DNA of 64,000 nt from Cervus elaphus (GCF_910594005.1 NC_057815.1:84057552-84121551), one strand, 5' to 3'. Numbered from the stretch's first letter, positions 23,401 to 34,446 are shown. Program-made: numbers and translations. The notes: generated by a model not told the origin, from the letters alone.

Positions 23401-24351
23401 CAAGGGAATAGTGTGTGTTAATCAATTAATGTGTGTTTACAATTATTACAATATAGAAATCTGCACATTTCATGTAAATGTTATCCTTTTCTGTTATGGA
23501 AATTCATCCATTTAAAACAACCTGAGATTTAATTTTTACTTGTTTGAAAGACAAAAACCTAGACAAAATTATCATAGAACTGGGAAGTTTTATTAGGAAA
23601 AAGGAACCACATTACTAACAATAGTATATAACCCTTTAGTATTTAAAATACATCCAAAACAACCTTACTAAGGGCTTATCCATCACTGCTCAATGACCTC
23701 TAGTAACAGAAAGGATATGATCTTATGATACAGTCCTATCCAAGTTTAGACTGCTCAGATTATTAGAAAAACTTTCTTTGTGTTGAATAGAAATCAGCAT
23801 CCCGAAAGCAAGCGTTCATCAGGACGATGCCAATCCCTAAGAATGCACAGCACATTTCTAATTTCATATTAGCCCCTTATCAAAATAAAGACACCTTTCA
23901 AATACTCCTTGATTTTTCTCTTCTCCAGGTTAATTAAATCCACTTCAGTTGCGTTTAATCACACATCCATATTTGTATTCATCTTCTTAGGACAGGTTAG
24001 CAGACATGGTCAAACATTCAGAATCATAACTTGGTAAAGATATTAAAGGAAAACATTTTATTTGTATAATTATTTCTAAGCCCACAAAGCATTTTCAAAT
24101 TCTTGGGTGACAGCAGCTTGGTTTTGAATCCCTTTATGCACTGGTTTATGGAGACTCAGAAACAGTTCTGGGCTAAGTATAAAGTTTTTTCTATTATTTT
24201 TGTAGTGAGAGAGGCATACAATTATTTCCCCCATGCTAATAGGGTATACTGCATTTAGATTTTTCCAAATCCATGAGTAGCTAGTTTCCTGTTTACTTCT
24301 AACATTCATTCATTTATCTCAGACAAGCCCACACATACATAGGACACTTAG
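23401..24351. other. No gene or clear repeat seen
   Basis: Unassigned sequence up to the MLT1 target site. A 77-codon minus frame (24,076-24,309) has no recognisable family. Confidence 0.45.
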
Positions 24352-24630
24352 ACCTTTGTGGCAGGCAGAATAATGTACTCCTCCCAAAGTGTCCACATCC
24401 TTATTTGTTAGATTATATAGCAAATATTTCTTTTGCACCTATAATCTAAGTTAAAAACTTGGAAATGAGGAGATTATTTTAGATTATCCAGGTAGTCCCA
24501 ATCTAACAAAAAATGAGAAAAAGTGAAAGTGTTAGTTGCTCAGTCAAGTCCAACTCTGCAATTCCATGCACCATATCCTGCCAGGCCCCTCTGTCCATGG
24601 AATTCTCCAGGTAAGAATACTAGATTGGGT

Positions 24631-26382
24631 TCAGTTCAGTTCAGTCGCTCAGTCATGTCCGACTCTTTGCAACCCCATGAATAGCAGCACGCCAGGCCTC
24701 CCTGTCCATCATCAACTCCCGGAGTCTACTCAAACTCATGTCCATCGAGTCGGTGATGCCATCCAGCCATCTCATCCTCTGTCGTCCCCTTCTCCTCCTA
24801 CCCCAATCCCTCCCAGCATCAGGGTCTTTTCCAGTGAGTCAACTCCTCGCATGAGGTGGGCAAAGTACTGGAGTTTCAGCTTCAGCATCAGTCCTTCCAA
24901 TGAACACCCAGGACTGATCTCCTTTAGGATGAACTGGTTGGATCTCCTCGCAGTCCAAGGGACTCTCAAGAGTCTTCTCCAACACCATAGTTCAAAAGCA
25001 TCAATTTTTTGGTGCTCAGCATTCTTCACAGTCCAAATCTCACATCCATACATGACCACTGGAAAAACCATAGCCTTGACTAGATGGACCTTTGTTGGCA
25101 AAGTAATGTCTCTGCTTTTTAATATGCTATCTAGGTTGGTCATAACTTTCCTTCCAAGGAGTAAGCCTCTTTTAATTTCATGGCTGCAGTCACCATCTGC
25201 AGTGATTTGGGAGCCCAAAAAAATAAAGTCTGACACTGTTTCCACTATTTCCCCATCTATTTCCTATGAGATGATGGGACCAGATGCTTACTTTTCTGAA
25301 TGTTAAGCTTTAAGCCAACTTTTTCACTCTCCTCTTTCACTTTCATCAAGAGGCTCTTTAGTTCTTCTTCACTTTCTGCCATAAGGGTGGTGTCATCTGC
25401 ATATCTGAGGTTATTGATATTTCTCCCGGCAATCTTGATTCCAGCTTGTGCTTCTTCCAGCCCAGCGTTTCTCATGATGTACTCTGCATATCAGTTAAAT
25501 AAGCAGGGTGACAATATACAGTCTTGACATACTCCTTTTCCTATTTGGAACCAGTCTGTTGTTCCAAGTCCAGTTCTAACTGTTGCTTCCTGACCTGCAT
25601 ACAGGTTTCTCAAGAGGCAGGTCAGGTGGTCTGGTATTCCCATCTCTTGAAGAATTTTCCACAGTTTATTGTGATCCACACAGTCGAAGGCTTTGGCATA
25701 GTCAATAAAGCAGAAATATACGTTTTTCTGGAATTCTCTTGCTTTTTTGATGATCCAGCGGATATTGTTAATTTGATCTCTGGTTCCTCTGCCTTTTCTA
25801 AAACCAGCTTGAACATCTGGAAGTTCTTGGTTCATGTATTGCTGAAGCCTGGCTTGGAGAATTTTGAGCATTACTTTACTAGCATTTGAGATGAGTGCAA
25901 TTTTGTGGTAGTTTGAGCCTTCTTTGGGATTGCCTTTCTTAGGGATTGGAATGAAAGCGAAACTTTTCCAGTCCTGTGGCCACTGCTGAGTTTTCCAAAT
26001 TTGCTGGCATATTGAGTGCAGCACTTTCACAGCATCATCTTTCAGGATTTGAAATAGCTCAACTGGAATTCCATCACATCCACTAGCTTTGTTTGTAGTG
26101 ATGCTTTCTAAGGCCCCCTTGACTTCACATTCCAGAATGTCTGGCTCTAGGTGAGTGATCACACCATTGTGATTATCTGGGTTGTGAAGATCTTTTTTGT
26201 ACAGTTCTTCTCTGTATTCTTGCCACCTCTTCTTAATATCTTCTGCTTCTGTTAGGTCCATACCATTTCTGTCCTTTAGTGAGCCCATTTTTGCATGAAA
26301 TGTTCCCTTGGTATCTCTAATTTTCTTGAAGAGATCTCTAGTCTTTCCCATTCTGTTGTTTTCCTCTATTTCTTTGCATTGA
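24631..26382 (-). mobile_element. BovB LINE, 5'-truncated, antisense
   Basis: 1,752 bases of BovB, covering the segment just before the reverse transcriptase through the 3' end, whose tail repeat shows as 'tcagttcagttcagtcgctc'. The 5' part with the endonuclease is absent. Target duplication inside the host SINE: ctagattgggt (24620-24630) and ccagatggggt (26383-26393), 9 of 11 alike. About 5-10% diverged from my recollection of the consensus. Not able to move by itself. Confidence 0.96.
24772..26382 (-). pseudogene. BovB reverse-transcriptase ORF, disrupted
   Basis: Read on the minus strand, the frame is open from 26382 down to a TGA at 25491-25493, preserving 'GIPVELFQILKD', 'QAGFRKGRGTRDQI' and 'FIDYAKAFDCVDH' (motif A, about 25683-25703). 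After the TGA, which sits where a leucine codon is expected, the same frame continues through the 'YADD' catalytic box (25392-25403) to 25257. There a deletion of roughly a dozen bases after 'LNIQK' shifts the frame. The next part (25245-24772) holds 'KVHLVKAMVFPVVMYG' and ends after a further shift. The 'GVRQGCILSP' box reads GVCQDCILSP here. So the copy has at least three lesions plus loss of the endonuclease half. Enzyme family: RTE-clade LINE reverse transcriptase. Confidence 0.92.
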
Positions 26383-26550
26383 CCAGATGGGGTAGCTGTT
26401 CCCTTCTCCAGGGGATCTTCTTGACCCAGGGATGGAACCTGCGTCTCCTGCATCACAGGCAGATTCTTTACCATCTGAGCCACCAGCGAATCAAATCAAA
26501 TGAGTCCTTAAAAGTGGAAGAGAAAAAAAGAAAAAAAAAGTGGAAGAGAA

Positions 26551-26619
26551 TGTAGAGCTGATTCAGTTTGTTGTACAGCAGAAACTAACTCAGCTTCGTA
26601 AAGCAATTATACTCCAGTG
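26551..26619 (+). mobile_element. Tiny L1 3' tail in the MLT1 LTR
   Basis: 69 bases: 'gctgattcagtttgttgtac', 'agcagaaactaactcagctt' and 'aagcaattatactccagtg' match the last bases of a ruminant L1 3' UTR. It is bracketed by the 15-mer aaaagtggaagagaa at 26536-26550 and 26620-26634. A third copy lies at 26510-26524. Confidence 0.85.
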
Positions 26620-26907
26620 AAAAGTGGAAGAGAAGGGCAGAAGGATGGATTGGAGAGACTCAAATGTGAGAAGGAATTGACCTGCCAACAGTGGCTTTGA
26701 AGATAGAGAAGCTATGAGCCAAGGCATGTGAATGGCTTCAAGAAGTGAGAATGACCCTCAGCTGACAGCCAGTAAGGACAGGAATTTCAGTCCCACAGCT
26801 GCAAGGAACTAAATTTTGTTAGCAAAGAAATGGATCCTCCCCTAGAACCTTCAGGTAGGAATGCAACCCTCCTGACACATTGATTTTAGCCCAGTGAGAC
26901 CTGTGGT

Positions 26908-26957
26908 CAGACTTCTGCCATATAGAATTACATGGCAGACTTCTGCCATATAGAATT
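26908..26957. repeat. Local 22-base tandem duplication
   Basis: The 22-mer beginning cagacttctgcc and ending atatagaatt occurs at 26908-26929 and again at 26936-26957, period 28, without mismatch. It lies in the right end of the MLT1 LTR and adds length relative to the usual LTR end. Confidence 0.9.
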
Positions 26958-27040
26958 CTGGCATGTAGAATTAAAACATGACTATTTTAAGCCACTAAAC
27001 TTGTATTAACTTGTTACATCAGCAAAGAAAAACTAATAAA

Positions 27041-27945
27041 ACCTGGCTCTTTGTAACTTAGTACCAATGCTGTGATAGATTCAGCAAGAACTGCATTTTT
27101 TTGAATCATCCGATCTGTGCTTTTATATGTGGACATTCTAAAGCCCACTTTTTCGTGCTTCCTAAAGACAAATGGCACAACTTCTTATTGAGCAAAACAA
27201 ATCCAAATTTGGGGAATACTCTTAAGTATCAGTAACTTTGCTGCTGAGTTTGTATATTGCAAAACAATTTTATTTTTAGTTTTGAGGGAAAAGGTAGATA
27301 TATGTAATTCAACACTTAAGAACAATAAATTAACCTCGTCTGTTCCTCTGTCCCCCTCATGTCTATCTTCACTTCCCCCTTTCTTTCCTCTTTACACCCA
27401 ACACCACATTATATATGTTTTCAGATTTTTGGAGTAGAGATTAAAAGTATCATTTTAATTAAAGTGTAATGTGTTCTTTCCTGAGAATATATTTGTCCCA
27501 CAGAAAATGACTGACTTTTCTCCTTGCTAGTCCAAATGTTGAATAAGCTATTTCTTCAACCACAGCTATTATCTTTGTAGAGGTGTGTGATCAATGTTTA
27601 CAGCTCCTTTGAAGATATTTGCAATAGAGGAAGAAAAAAGTTTCTATTGGTTACAGAACTCCTAAACTCAGTGTTGCCTTAGGATAGTCCCTGGCAGTTC
27701 ATTAATTCTCTTGTCAAGATTATTTTAAATATGTTTCTGGTACACAATATAATTCATCAACAAAAGTATACTGCAATGGCAGAATCCCCCTTCCAGCTCA
27801 TTTTCTGTCCCTGCTTTTTAAAAAGGCCTCCAGTTTATTAATAATTTTATACTCTTCTTTGGAAAGTTGGTCATCACTCATAGCTTTCATGGCACAGGGA
27901 ACCAAGAGAAAAAGTCACATACATTTTGCAAGTCAAAACATATTT
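27041..27945. other. No gene or clear repeat seen
   Basis: Unassigned. A pyrimidine-rich segment lies at 27,338-27,410 ('gtctgttcctctgtccccct' onward). No frame above 60 codons except one that starts in the next element. Confidence 0.45.
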
Positions 27946-28060
27946 GTGTAATTAAACAGATATTTATTGAGTACCTACTTATTTCAATGCATTGAGCAAA
28001 AAGATACAGTGATCCAAATGAAAAAAAAATGGTATTGCCATCTTGGAGATTACAGTTTGG
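27946..28060 (-). mobile_element. L2 LINE 3' end, antisense
   Basis: 'aacagatatttattgagtac' and 'gcattgagcaaaaagataca' match the inverted L2 terminus. An A9 run near 28,021 and 'gccatcttggagattacagt' (inverted 'cttacattctagt') follow. Confidence 0.6.
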
Positions 28061-28393
28061 CATTCTTCTCAAAAATAAAGTATTGATGTGTATGAGCATG
28101 TGACATTAGTATTATTCACTCAGTATTTCTAGTTTTTTCTTTCAGGGATATTTCTTCCAGGATTGCACATTCCTACCCCTTTGAAGACAATTGCAGTCAT
28201 GTATATTGCTTTGTCCATTAACACATGAGGAGAAGTCACAGTCACTTTTAGGGGGAGGATTTAATAGTCATTATACAATATTCATGTTCCTGTTTGCCCC
28301 CCTCAGAAAATATGGAAACATGGCCAGCAGTCCTGAATAAGAGCAACACAGAGCAAAGCCGATCTCCAATGTGTAGTAAATATACATGCATTT

Positions 28394-28598
28394 TCAGGCA
28401 CTCAGTCATGTCCAACTCTGTGACCCCATGGAGTGGAGACCACTAGGCTCCACACTCCATGAAATTTTCCAGGCAAGAATACTGGAATGAGTTGCCATTT
28501 CCTACTCCAGGGGATCTTCCAAGCCCAGGGATCAAACCCATGTCTCTTACATCTCTTGCATTCGCAGATGGATTCTTTATACTGCACCACCTGGGAAG
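28394..28598 (-). mobile_element. Bov-tA-type SINE
   Basis: Antisense copy: 'tttcaggcactcagtcatgt' at the 3' side, 'actggaatgagttgccattt', longer head with 'tctcttacatctcttgcatt', inverted head 'gcaccacctgggaag'. It abuts an AT-rich simple repeat. Confidence 0.93.
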
Positions 28599-28690
28599 AT
28601 ACATATATATAATATATGTATATTATATATATAAATAATATATATATATAATATATATATAACAAAGGCATATATATGCCTTTGATATTT
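28599..28690. repeat. AT dinucleotide tract with a palindrome
   Basis: About 65 bases of TA/AATA units beside the SINE head end, followed by a perfect 22-base palindrome at 28663-28684 (half-site caaaggcatat). It could extrude as a cruciform. Confidence 0.9.
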
Positions 28691-29956
28691 AAAGCCACTT
28701 ATATGTGGGAGTTGTTTTTACTAAAACTAGTCTATTTAAACTCATAAAGACATTGATACCTAAAAGAAGAATGCTATCATATCAAGATGTAAAATGTGTG
28801 ACCTTGACTTAATGGACAAAAATAGTGGAAAATTGTTAAAGAAACAAAAAAAGATGGTAACTTCTCTTATGTAACAGCAAAGTATTTGTTGAAGATCTCA
28901 CCTCTTGTAAGTTGGCAATTATTCCACAGAACTAATGAACTTGTGTCTTTAGGGAAAAAATTAGAATATAGAACATAATTCTCTGTGTTGTCTATGTTTA
29001 GCAAATCACTAAGAAAAAAGATGAGCTCAGAAAATAATCAACCCACTTAAAATTAGTAAGAGAATAAAGACAGCCCACAAATTCAAGGACTTACAGCTTC
29101 AAATATGAAACAAGGAAAACAAGAAGATCATTGGGGCACAGTTCATTAAAACTCAGGTTGTAATAGGATCAGTCAACAGTAAGACTAGCACATCTATTGT
29201 TAAAAGCCCTGAAGTGATTAAGGTGGTCTTAGAGTAAGAATTCAGCTGCCTAGTAATTCATTTCAATTAGACACTTCGGCTATGAAATTAGAGACAAGGG
29301 GTGTTGTTCTCCCACTGAAACCTAATAAGCTCTAAGTGCCCATAATTCAGCCTAGAGAAAGAAGTAATTGGAGAAGGAAACCAAAGAAATGTAGCAAAAG
29401 CTAAGAAATACACCTTAAAAAGTACCACTAAAGTAGATAACAGCGCACAGAATCTACCAGATGAGTAAGGAGCCAACTAAGTTTTTCAGACCAAGACTAG
29501 AAATTTTAAAAAGAGCCTGGGGGTAGAAAGTAGGTTGAAAAAACCTGCTCATTTCTCCTAGGAGAGCATATTTTCCAAGGTGCATTTCTGATACAACCAA
29601 GAGTGATAATGGAAAAAGTAGAATATTCCAAAAGGACAAACCAAAAGAATGCAAACTGGAAATTCATGAACAGAGGAACCCCTCCAATAGAGTGGAATTC
29701 TACCGAATCAAAGAACATATCCAGGCTTCCAGAAGTGTTTATTCCCATCGGTGTTTGATTACTACCTATAAGCTGTGAAAGGGCATGTGATTTGCCCTTT
29801 GATTCATAGGTCTCCAGGGTCATAGCCATATTGATGAAGAGACTATAGGGCCTCTTTTAGGGTCTAAGACTCTGAGTTCAACACATTAACTGGATGCCTG
29901 TTCTGGGTTGTCTATTTTAGGGAGTGAATGTTGTTCTGCAAGGAAATAAGAGTCTG
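28691..29956. other. No gene or clear repeat seen
   Basis: About 1.25 kb. Three overlapping minus-strand frames of 62-107 codons (29,288-29,829) sit in a segment with more balanced composition. They lie in different frames and show no domain. I cannot tell whether this is unique or very old repeat sequence. Confidence 0.4.
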
Positions 29957-30454
29957 AATTAGTTAGGGTTCTCCAGAGAAACAGAACCAATTGGATATGT
30001 GTTTGTGTGTTTGTTTATTATCCTCTTGGACCATGTAAATTTTACCCTTCTCCATATTCACCTTGGTACTCTGTCTGCCTGAGGATTGCCCTGCCTGTTA
30101 TAAGTTGAACTAATGCCTTTGAATATCACTGGATATCATCTATCCATTCAAACAAGTTTCTTTTAAATGAAGAACTTGTTGTCAAGAATATTTGCAATTC
30201 CAGTCCAAAGACAGACCACGGACACCATTTTTTTCTTCTTCAGAAGAGGCTGACCTTTGTTCCAGTAAGACTTTCAGCTGGTTGAATGAGGCCTATGTAC
30301 ATTATGCAAAATAATCTGTTTTACTCCAAGTCTACTCATTTAAATGTTACTCTCGACCAAAAGTCACCTTTAGAGAAACAACCAGAATAATATCTGACCA
30401 AGTATCTAGATATTGTGGCCCAGTTAAGTTGACACATAACATTAACTATCACAG
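29957..30454. mobile_element. Ancient eutherian repeat, class not assigned
   Basis: Begins 'agttagggttctccagagaa' and 'acagaaccaattggata', and ends 'cagttaagttgacacataac' and 'attaactatcaca'. Inside are 'gctggttgaatgaggcctat' and 'ttttactccaagtctactca'. This start and end are shared by a well-known dispersed eutherian family whose class I do not recall with certainty. Length about 500 bases. Orientation is as conventionally read, left to right. Confidence 0.6.
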
Positions 30455-30964
30455 TTATTTGAGTATTTGGTAATGAGAGAGAGGTGCTTCTCACAATATT
30501 TAGATTTTTTTTCCCCTCCTGTGTACCATGTTCATATTTCTTTTTCAGACTTGGTTCTTCCTGCCATCCTCTTTCACTTATATCAATAAGTACCCTTGCC
30601 ACTAACTTGAGTCCACCCAATTTCATCCTCCCATCCTTAAACTCCCATGAAGTTTCATGATACTCATGAAATTAGGTGACTTGCTTTGACTAGTGAAATT
30701 AGACCAGATATATTACATGTGCTTTGTTCCTTCCTCTTGGTAACCACAAATGGTCCAGAGAGGATTTGCTACCTCACCAGGATCCTGGAGAGAAAACAGT
30801 CAGGAGCAGAGCCCTTGGCTAATAAGCAATTATTACATGATTTATGCGGCAAAGAACCACTGCTGTTTTTAAACCACGAGATGGTTGGGCTATTTGTTCC
30901 ACAGCATTTTGTAGCCCATTTTGCATTATAATGATACATAACAGAAGAAACATTATCTTAGATT

Positions 30965-31110
30965 ATAGCATTTGGGTTTGGACAAACTGATGTTGAATTT
31001 TGAGACTATCCCTTTCAAGCTGTGTGACTCTTGTCAAAGTTACTCAGTTTATCTAATCATTGATTTTTATCGTCTATAAATCAGAAATAATTATGCATTT
31101 CTTGAACTTT
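30965..31110 (+). mobile_element. MIR SINE (ancient)
   Basis: 'tttgggtttggacaaactga', 'aagctgtgtgactcttgtca', 'aagttactcagtttatctaa' and 'cgtctataaatcagaaataa' follow the MIR order (gctgtgtgaccttgggcaag ... ttacttaacctct ... tctgtaaaatgggg). Confidence 0.7.
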
Positions 31111-31753
31111 TAATTTGTGACAGGTATTTCTCAGGAACTGGGGAAATAAATATGGATAAAGTGGATTCTGAAATAAAACTTGCACATCTCTTGACAAAAA
31201 GAATGGAACTCTTAATGAAACTCAAAAAGAAGTGAACTCTTAGTCTACCACTTCAAATGCTGTAGACAGTCAGTGTACCTTCCTGATTTCTTTTGAGTTC
31301 TGACTTTAATGTAGAAAGGTCTCAACCTTTCCAGGTTACAGTGCTGATACTGCCTGCTAACAGGTGGCTTAAAAAAGAAAGTGAAAGCCTAAGTTGTTTT
31401 TCCTTTAATCAACATAGATGCCAAGAACCAGTCAGACTGGAGTTTCACTAAATTGCATGTTTTCTTTGGCATTCAGTAGAAACGCCAAATTCATCACAAG
31501 TCTCCAGGAGAAGTGATTACTTTCCAGCAGGCAGTGATGATTACTGGGGAGAATGCCTTCCCTCCTTCTTCCTTATTACCCCCATGTGTACATGTTCTAC
31601 AGTATGTTGTCTCTTCTTGATTTGTTCTCAGTAAACATGATCCAGATGAGGGCATAGGTGCACAATTAATAAAAGAATAAATAGGCAATAAATGTATGAA
31701 AAATCCTAGGGCTTATTAAGGATGAATAAAGAAAATAAAAATAACAACTGAAG
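31111..31753. other. No gene or clear repeat seen
   Basis: Unassigned. The minus-strand frame 31,494-31,688 has 64 codons and no family match. A small A-rich patch precedes the LTR target site. Confidence 0.45.
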
Positions 31754-31758
31754 AGCAT

Positions 31759-32119
31759 TGTCATCTACCACTGAATGTCTGTGCTGCCCCAGATTCATCT
31801 GTTGGAACCTAATCCCCAGTGTGATAGTACGTGGAGGTGGACCTTTGAGAGGTGCTTAAATCATGAGGTTGGAGCCCTCATGATGGGATTAGCACCCTTA
31901 TTAGAGACCCCAGAGAGCTTTCTCTCACCTTCTGCCATGTGAAGACACAGAGAGAAGAAGGCTATCTTTGGGCCAAGAAGTGGGAGCTTACCAGACACCC
32001 AATCTGTTGGCCTCTTGGTCTTGGATTTACAGCCTCCAGAACAATGAGAAATAAATATTTGCTGTTTAAACCACCCAGTCTATTGTGCTTTACTATAGCA
32101 GCCCAAATGGACTAAGACA
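31759..32119 (+). mobile_element. MLT1-type MaLR solo LTR, complete
   Basis: 361 bases with TG...CA ends. It contains 'ggttggagccctcatgatgg', 'gattagcacccttattagag', 'accccagagagctttctctc', 'cagcctccagaacaatgaga' with a following AATAAA (polyadenylation signal region), and 'ttactatagcagcccaaatg' then 'gactaagaca'. This is an ERVL-MaLR LTR of MLT1A type. 'gcat' is found on both sides (31755-31758 and 32120-32123), a remnant target duplication. No internal region, so a solo LTR left by recombination. Confidence 0.9.
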
Positions 32120-32319
32120 GCATCCTTCAGACTGGTAATATTATTAAAACAATAAATATTTTTGAAAATACTCCATCACTTTCTTACATTGTTAATTTTT
32201 TTTAGACATAGCAAGGATGTAAAACCCTCAGATGATGTGTGATTGCTACTCCAATATTTTATTTGGGGGAATTGATTGTACTAAAATAGTCAAGGCTATC
32301 GATTAAAAAGTTATGAGCA

Positions 32320-32440
32320 GGGAGAAATTCCCTGATTGTCCAGTGGTTAGGACTCTGTGCTTCCACTGCAGCAGTACAGGTTTGATCCCTGGTCGGGGAA
32401 CTAAGATCCTGTATGCCACACTGTGCGGCCAGAAAGAAAA
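32320..32440 (+). mobile_element. CHR-type SINE with perfect target duplication
   Basis: A tRNA-derived SINE of the CHR group (shared by ruminants, hippos and whales), different from Bov-tA. 'ttgtccagtggttaggactc' carries the box-A region and 'ggtttgatccctggtcgggg' the box B, followed by 'ctaagatcctgtatgcc', 'gtgcggccagaaag' and a poly-A tail. The flanks aaaaagttatgagca (32305-32319 and 32441-32455) are identical over 15 bases. Confidence 0.93.
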
Positions 32441-32455
32441 AAAAAGTTATGAGCA

Positions 32456-33709
32456 TGTTCATCCTGGCACTTCCCTGACAATATAACTTTGGATATAATA
32501 TACTATTAACTCTAGAGTATTAGCTAAATAAATCAAGATAGATGTCTGCAAAGAAATACCACACAAACTATAAAACAAAATTATACATGTACCTACTAAA
32601 AAATATTTATAATAAATACACAATTGAAATATGTACATAGAAATAGTATTTGCATGCATCTGTGCATCCATGATAATGAAGGTTACATTCCCCAAGGGAA
32701 GAGCATGAGTGTTCATGATCCAAAGGATGTTCTGTGTACTCTCTGATGTTTTTAAAATGAGTGTGCATTGTTATTTTATAAATAAAAAATAAAATAAATA
32801 AATAAAACTAGTAAAAAAAAATTAAGCAAATTTTCGTAAAAATAAAACCTAGCTTGCAGTTGTATTACAACAGGCCCTGACCATGAGAATATATCACCAA
32901 ACATCTAGTCCCTCCCAGAGTAATAAAACCTGTATCTTCTGATGGCTGATCAATTTGTGTCACCAATAATAACCATAAATGATATTTTAAGTTGCCAAGA
33001 AAGATCTCTTGAGTACACAGTGACGTGCTAGATTCTTCCAAGAGTAGCAAGAATGCAAAATATATATGTCAATTCTGAACAGGCTGAATTAAAAATGAAA
33101 GAATTCCAGCCCTTTTCTCTTTGAAATGACTCATTAGATGGATGATTTTCCTAACATGTTATTAAAATCTCTTCAGGCAGTCAAAAATGGATTAATAGCA
33201 AAGGGCATATTGATTAAAATGTAATTTCTATTATTATAAGTAAATGATGTCCTTGCCTGCAAGTGGGAAGTACTCAGAGGCTTCTTTTTTCTTTGACATA
33301 TTATCGTTCACTTTAGTGTTCCACAGAGAACTTGACTTCTGCTGAATTATTGGGAGGACAGGTATATGTATCAGGCCAGTATATAATTATTTTTAAACAG
33401 ATGATGTTATCTCATTGGGAGGAAAAAGTCTTCATTCATTTTTAACACTTTTTCCTAAGGAATCAATGTAAACGTTTTTCTCTTTATAAACTGATTCAAA
33501 GTACACTTGACTTCAAATATTATTTAAAAGTTTAAAAAGGAATTGTAGAACAAATATTTTCTTAAAAACACAGTTACTCAAGCAATTAAATTAACCAGTT
33601 TCTTTTTATTTCACTAAATTTTATGGCATTTTTTAGTAGCAATTTTCTTGGTTTAAACCATAAAGGACTTCCAGACAGCATGTAAGTGAGAAGGTATAAT
33701 CTTTCTTTC
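32456..33709. other. No gene or clear repeat seen
   Basis: AT-rich. An A/T simple tract of 'aataaa' units covers 32,775-32,822. The minus frame 32,459-32,716 (85 codons) begins at the CHR target site and has no recognisable motif. Confidence 0.45.
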
Positions 33710-33723
33710 AGAATTAACTGTCA

Positions 33724-34432
33724 AACACACTATGGAGAACAGTATGAAGATTTCTTAAAAAACTAGGACGAAAACTACCATATGACCCAACAATCCCACC
33801 ACTGATCATATAACTGTGAGAAAATTGTAATTCAAAAGGGCACATGTACCCCAATGTTCACTGCAGCGTCATTTATAATAGCCAGGACATAGAAGCAACC
33901 TAGACATCCACTGATAGATGAATATATCAAGAAGTTGTGGTACCTGTATACGAAAAAGGAACTCAGGTGGATGAACCTAGAGTTTGTTACAAAAAATGAC
34001 ATCAGAAAGAGAAAAATAAATATCACATATTAATGCACATATATGGAATCTAGGAAAGTGGTACTGATGAGCCTATCTGCAGGGCAGGAATAGAGTAGAG
34101 ATTCAGAGAAAATGGACTTGTGGACACAGTGAGGGAAGGAGAGGCAGATTGAGAAAGTAGCATCAGCATATATACACTATGTAAAATAGACAGCTAATAC
34201 AAAGCTGCTATATAACACAGGGAACCCAGCCCAGGGCTCTGTGACTACATAGACAGGTAAGAGGGAGGCTCGAGAGGAAGGGGGTATATCATGTATATAT
34301 GTTGTGTTGTATATATGTATCATATCATATGTGTATATATGATGTAATAGTTATGCTGATTCACATTGTTGTACACCAGAGCAAAACACTGTAAAACAAC
34401 TTTCCTTCAACTAAAAAATAAATAATATAAAA
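33724..34432 (+). mobile_element. L1 3' end (ORF2 end plus 3' UTR), 709 bases
   Basis: Sense, 5'-truncated. ORF2-end sequence comes first ('ggagaacagtatgaagattt', 'accatatgacccaacaatcc', 'atgttcactgcagcgtcatt', 'aatagccaggacatagaagc'). The 3' UTR follows ('ctgctatataacacagggaa', 'gattcacattgttgtacacc'), with an A-rich end. Target duplication agaattaactgtca (33710-33723) and agaattgactatca (34433-34446), 12 of 14 alike. An internal TATATG tract (34,290-34,345) has expanded. Confidence 0.9.
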
Positions 34433-34446
34433 AGAATTGACTATCA

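Larger units (their letters stand above)
24517..26488 (-). mobile_element. Bov-tA-type SINE, split by BovB
   Basis: Left part 24517-24630 ('gttagttgctcagtcaagtc' to 'gaatactagattgggt') and right part 26394-26488 ('gctgttcccttctccagggg' to 'ctgagccaccagcg') are one antisense SINE. BovB entered at the 'gagtgggt' position. The SINE is flanked by related sequence (24500-24516 and 26489-26504, both ending aaatgag) from the MLT1 LTR, an imperfect target duplication of about 16 bases. Confidence 0.9.
24357..27040 (+). mobile_element. MLT1-type MaLR solo LTR, split by nested elements
   Basis: Left piece 24357-24516 ('ggcaggcagaataatgtact', 'ggagattattttagattatc', 'cccaatctaac') and right piece about 26500-27040 ('gagtccttaaaagtggaaga', 'agtggctttgaagatagaga', 'gctgacagccagtaagg', 'ttttaagccactaaacttgt', 'ttacatcagcaaag') are the two halves of one ERVL-MaLR LTR of MLT1 type. 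Four of five flanking bases agree (acctt before, acctg after). No internal retroviral sequence is present. The gap is filled by a SINE, a BovB and, in the right piece, a tiny L1 tail. Confidence 0.85.

Noticed and set aside
24536..25306. 256-codon plus-strand frame
   Set aside because: It is the antisense reading of BovB and SINE sequence. The meaningful frame is on the minus strand.
25491..26483. 330-codon frame as an intact reverse-transcriptase gene
   Set aside because: Its first 30 or so codons are SINE and insertion-site sequence. It ends at a premature TGA before YADD, and the element lacks the endonuclease half.
28402..28698. 98-codon minus-strand frame with a tyrosine/isoleucine-rich N-terminus
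   Set aside because: The Y/I-rich part is the translated TA microsatellite and the rest is SINE.
31759..32119. Provirus with a paired LTR at 24.4-27.0 kb
   Set aside because: The two MLT1 LTRs are different subtypes with their own flanks and no internal viral sequence between them. They are independent solo LTRs.
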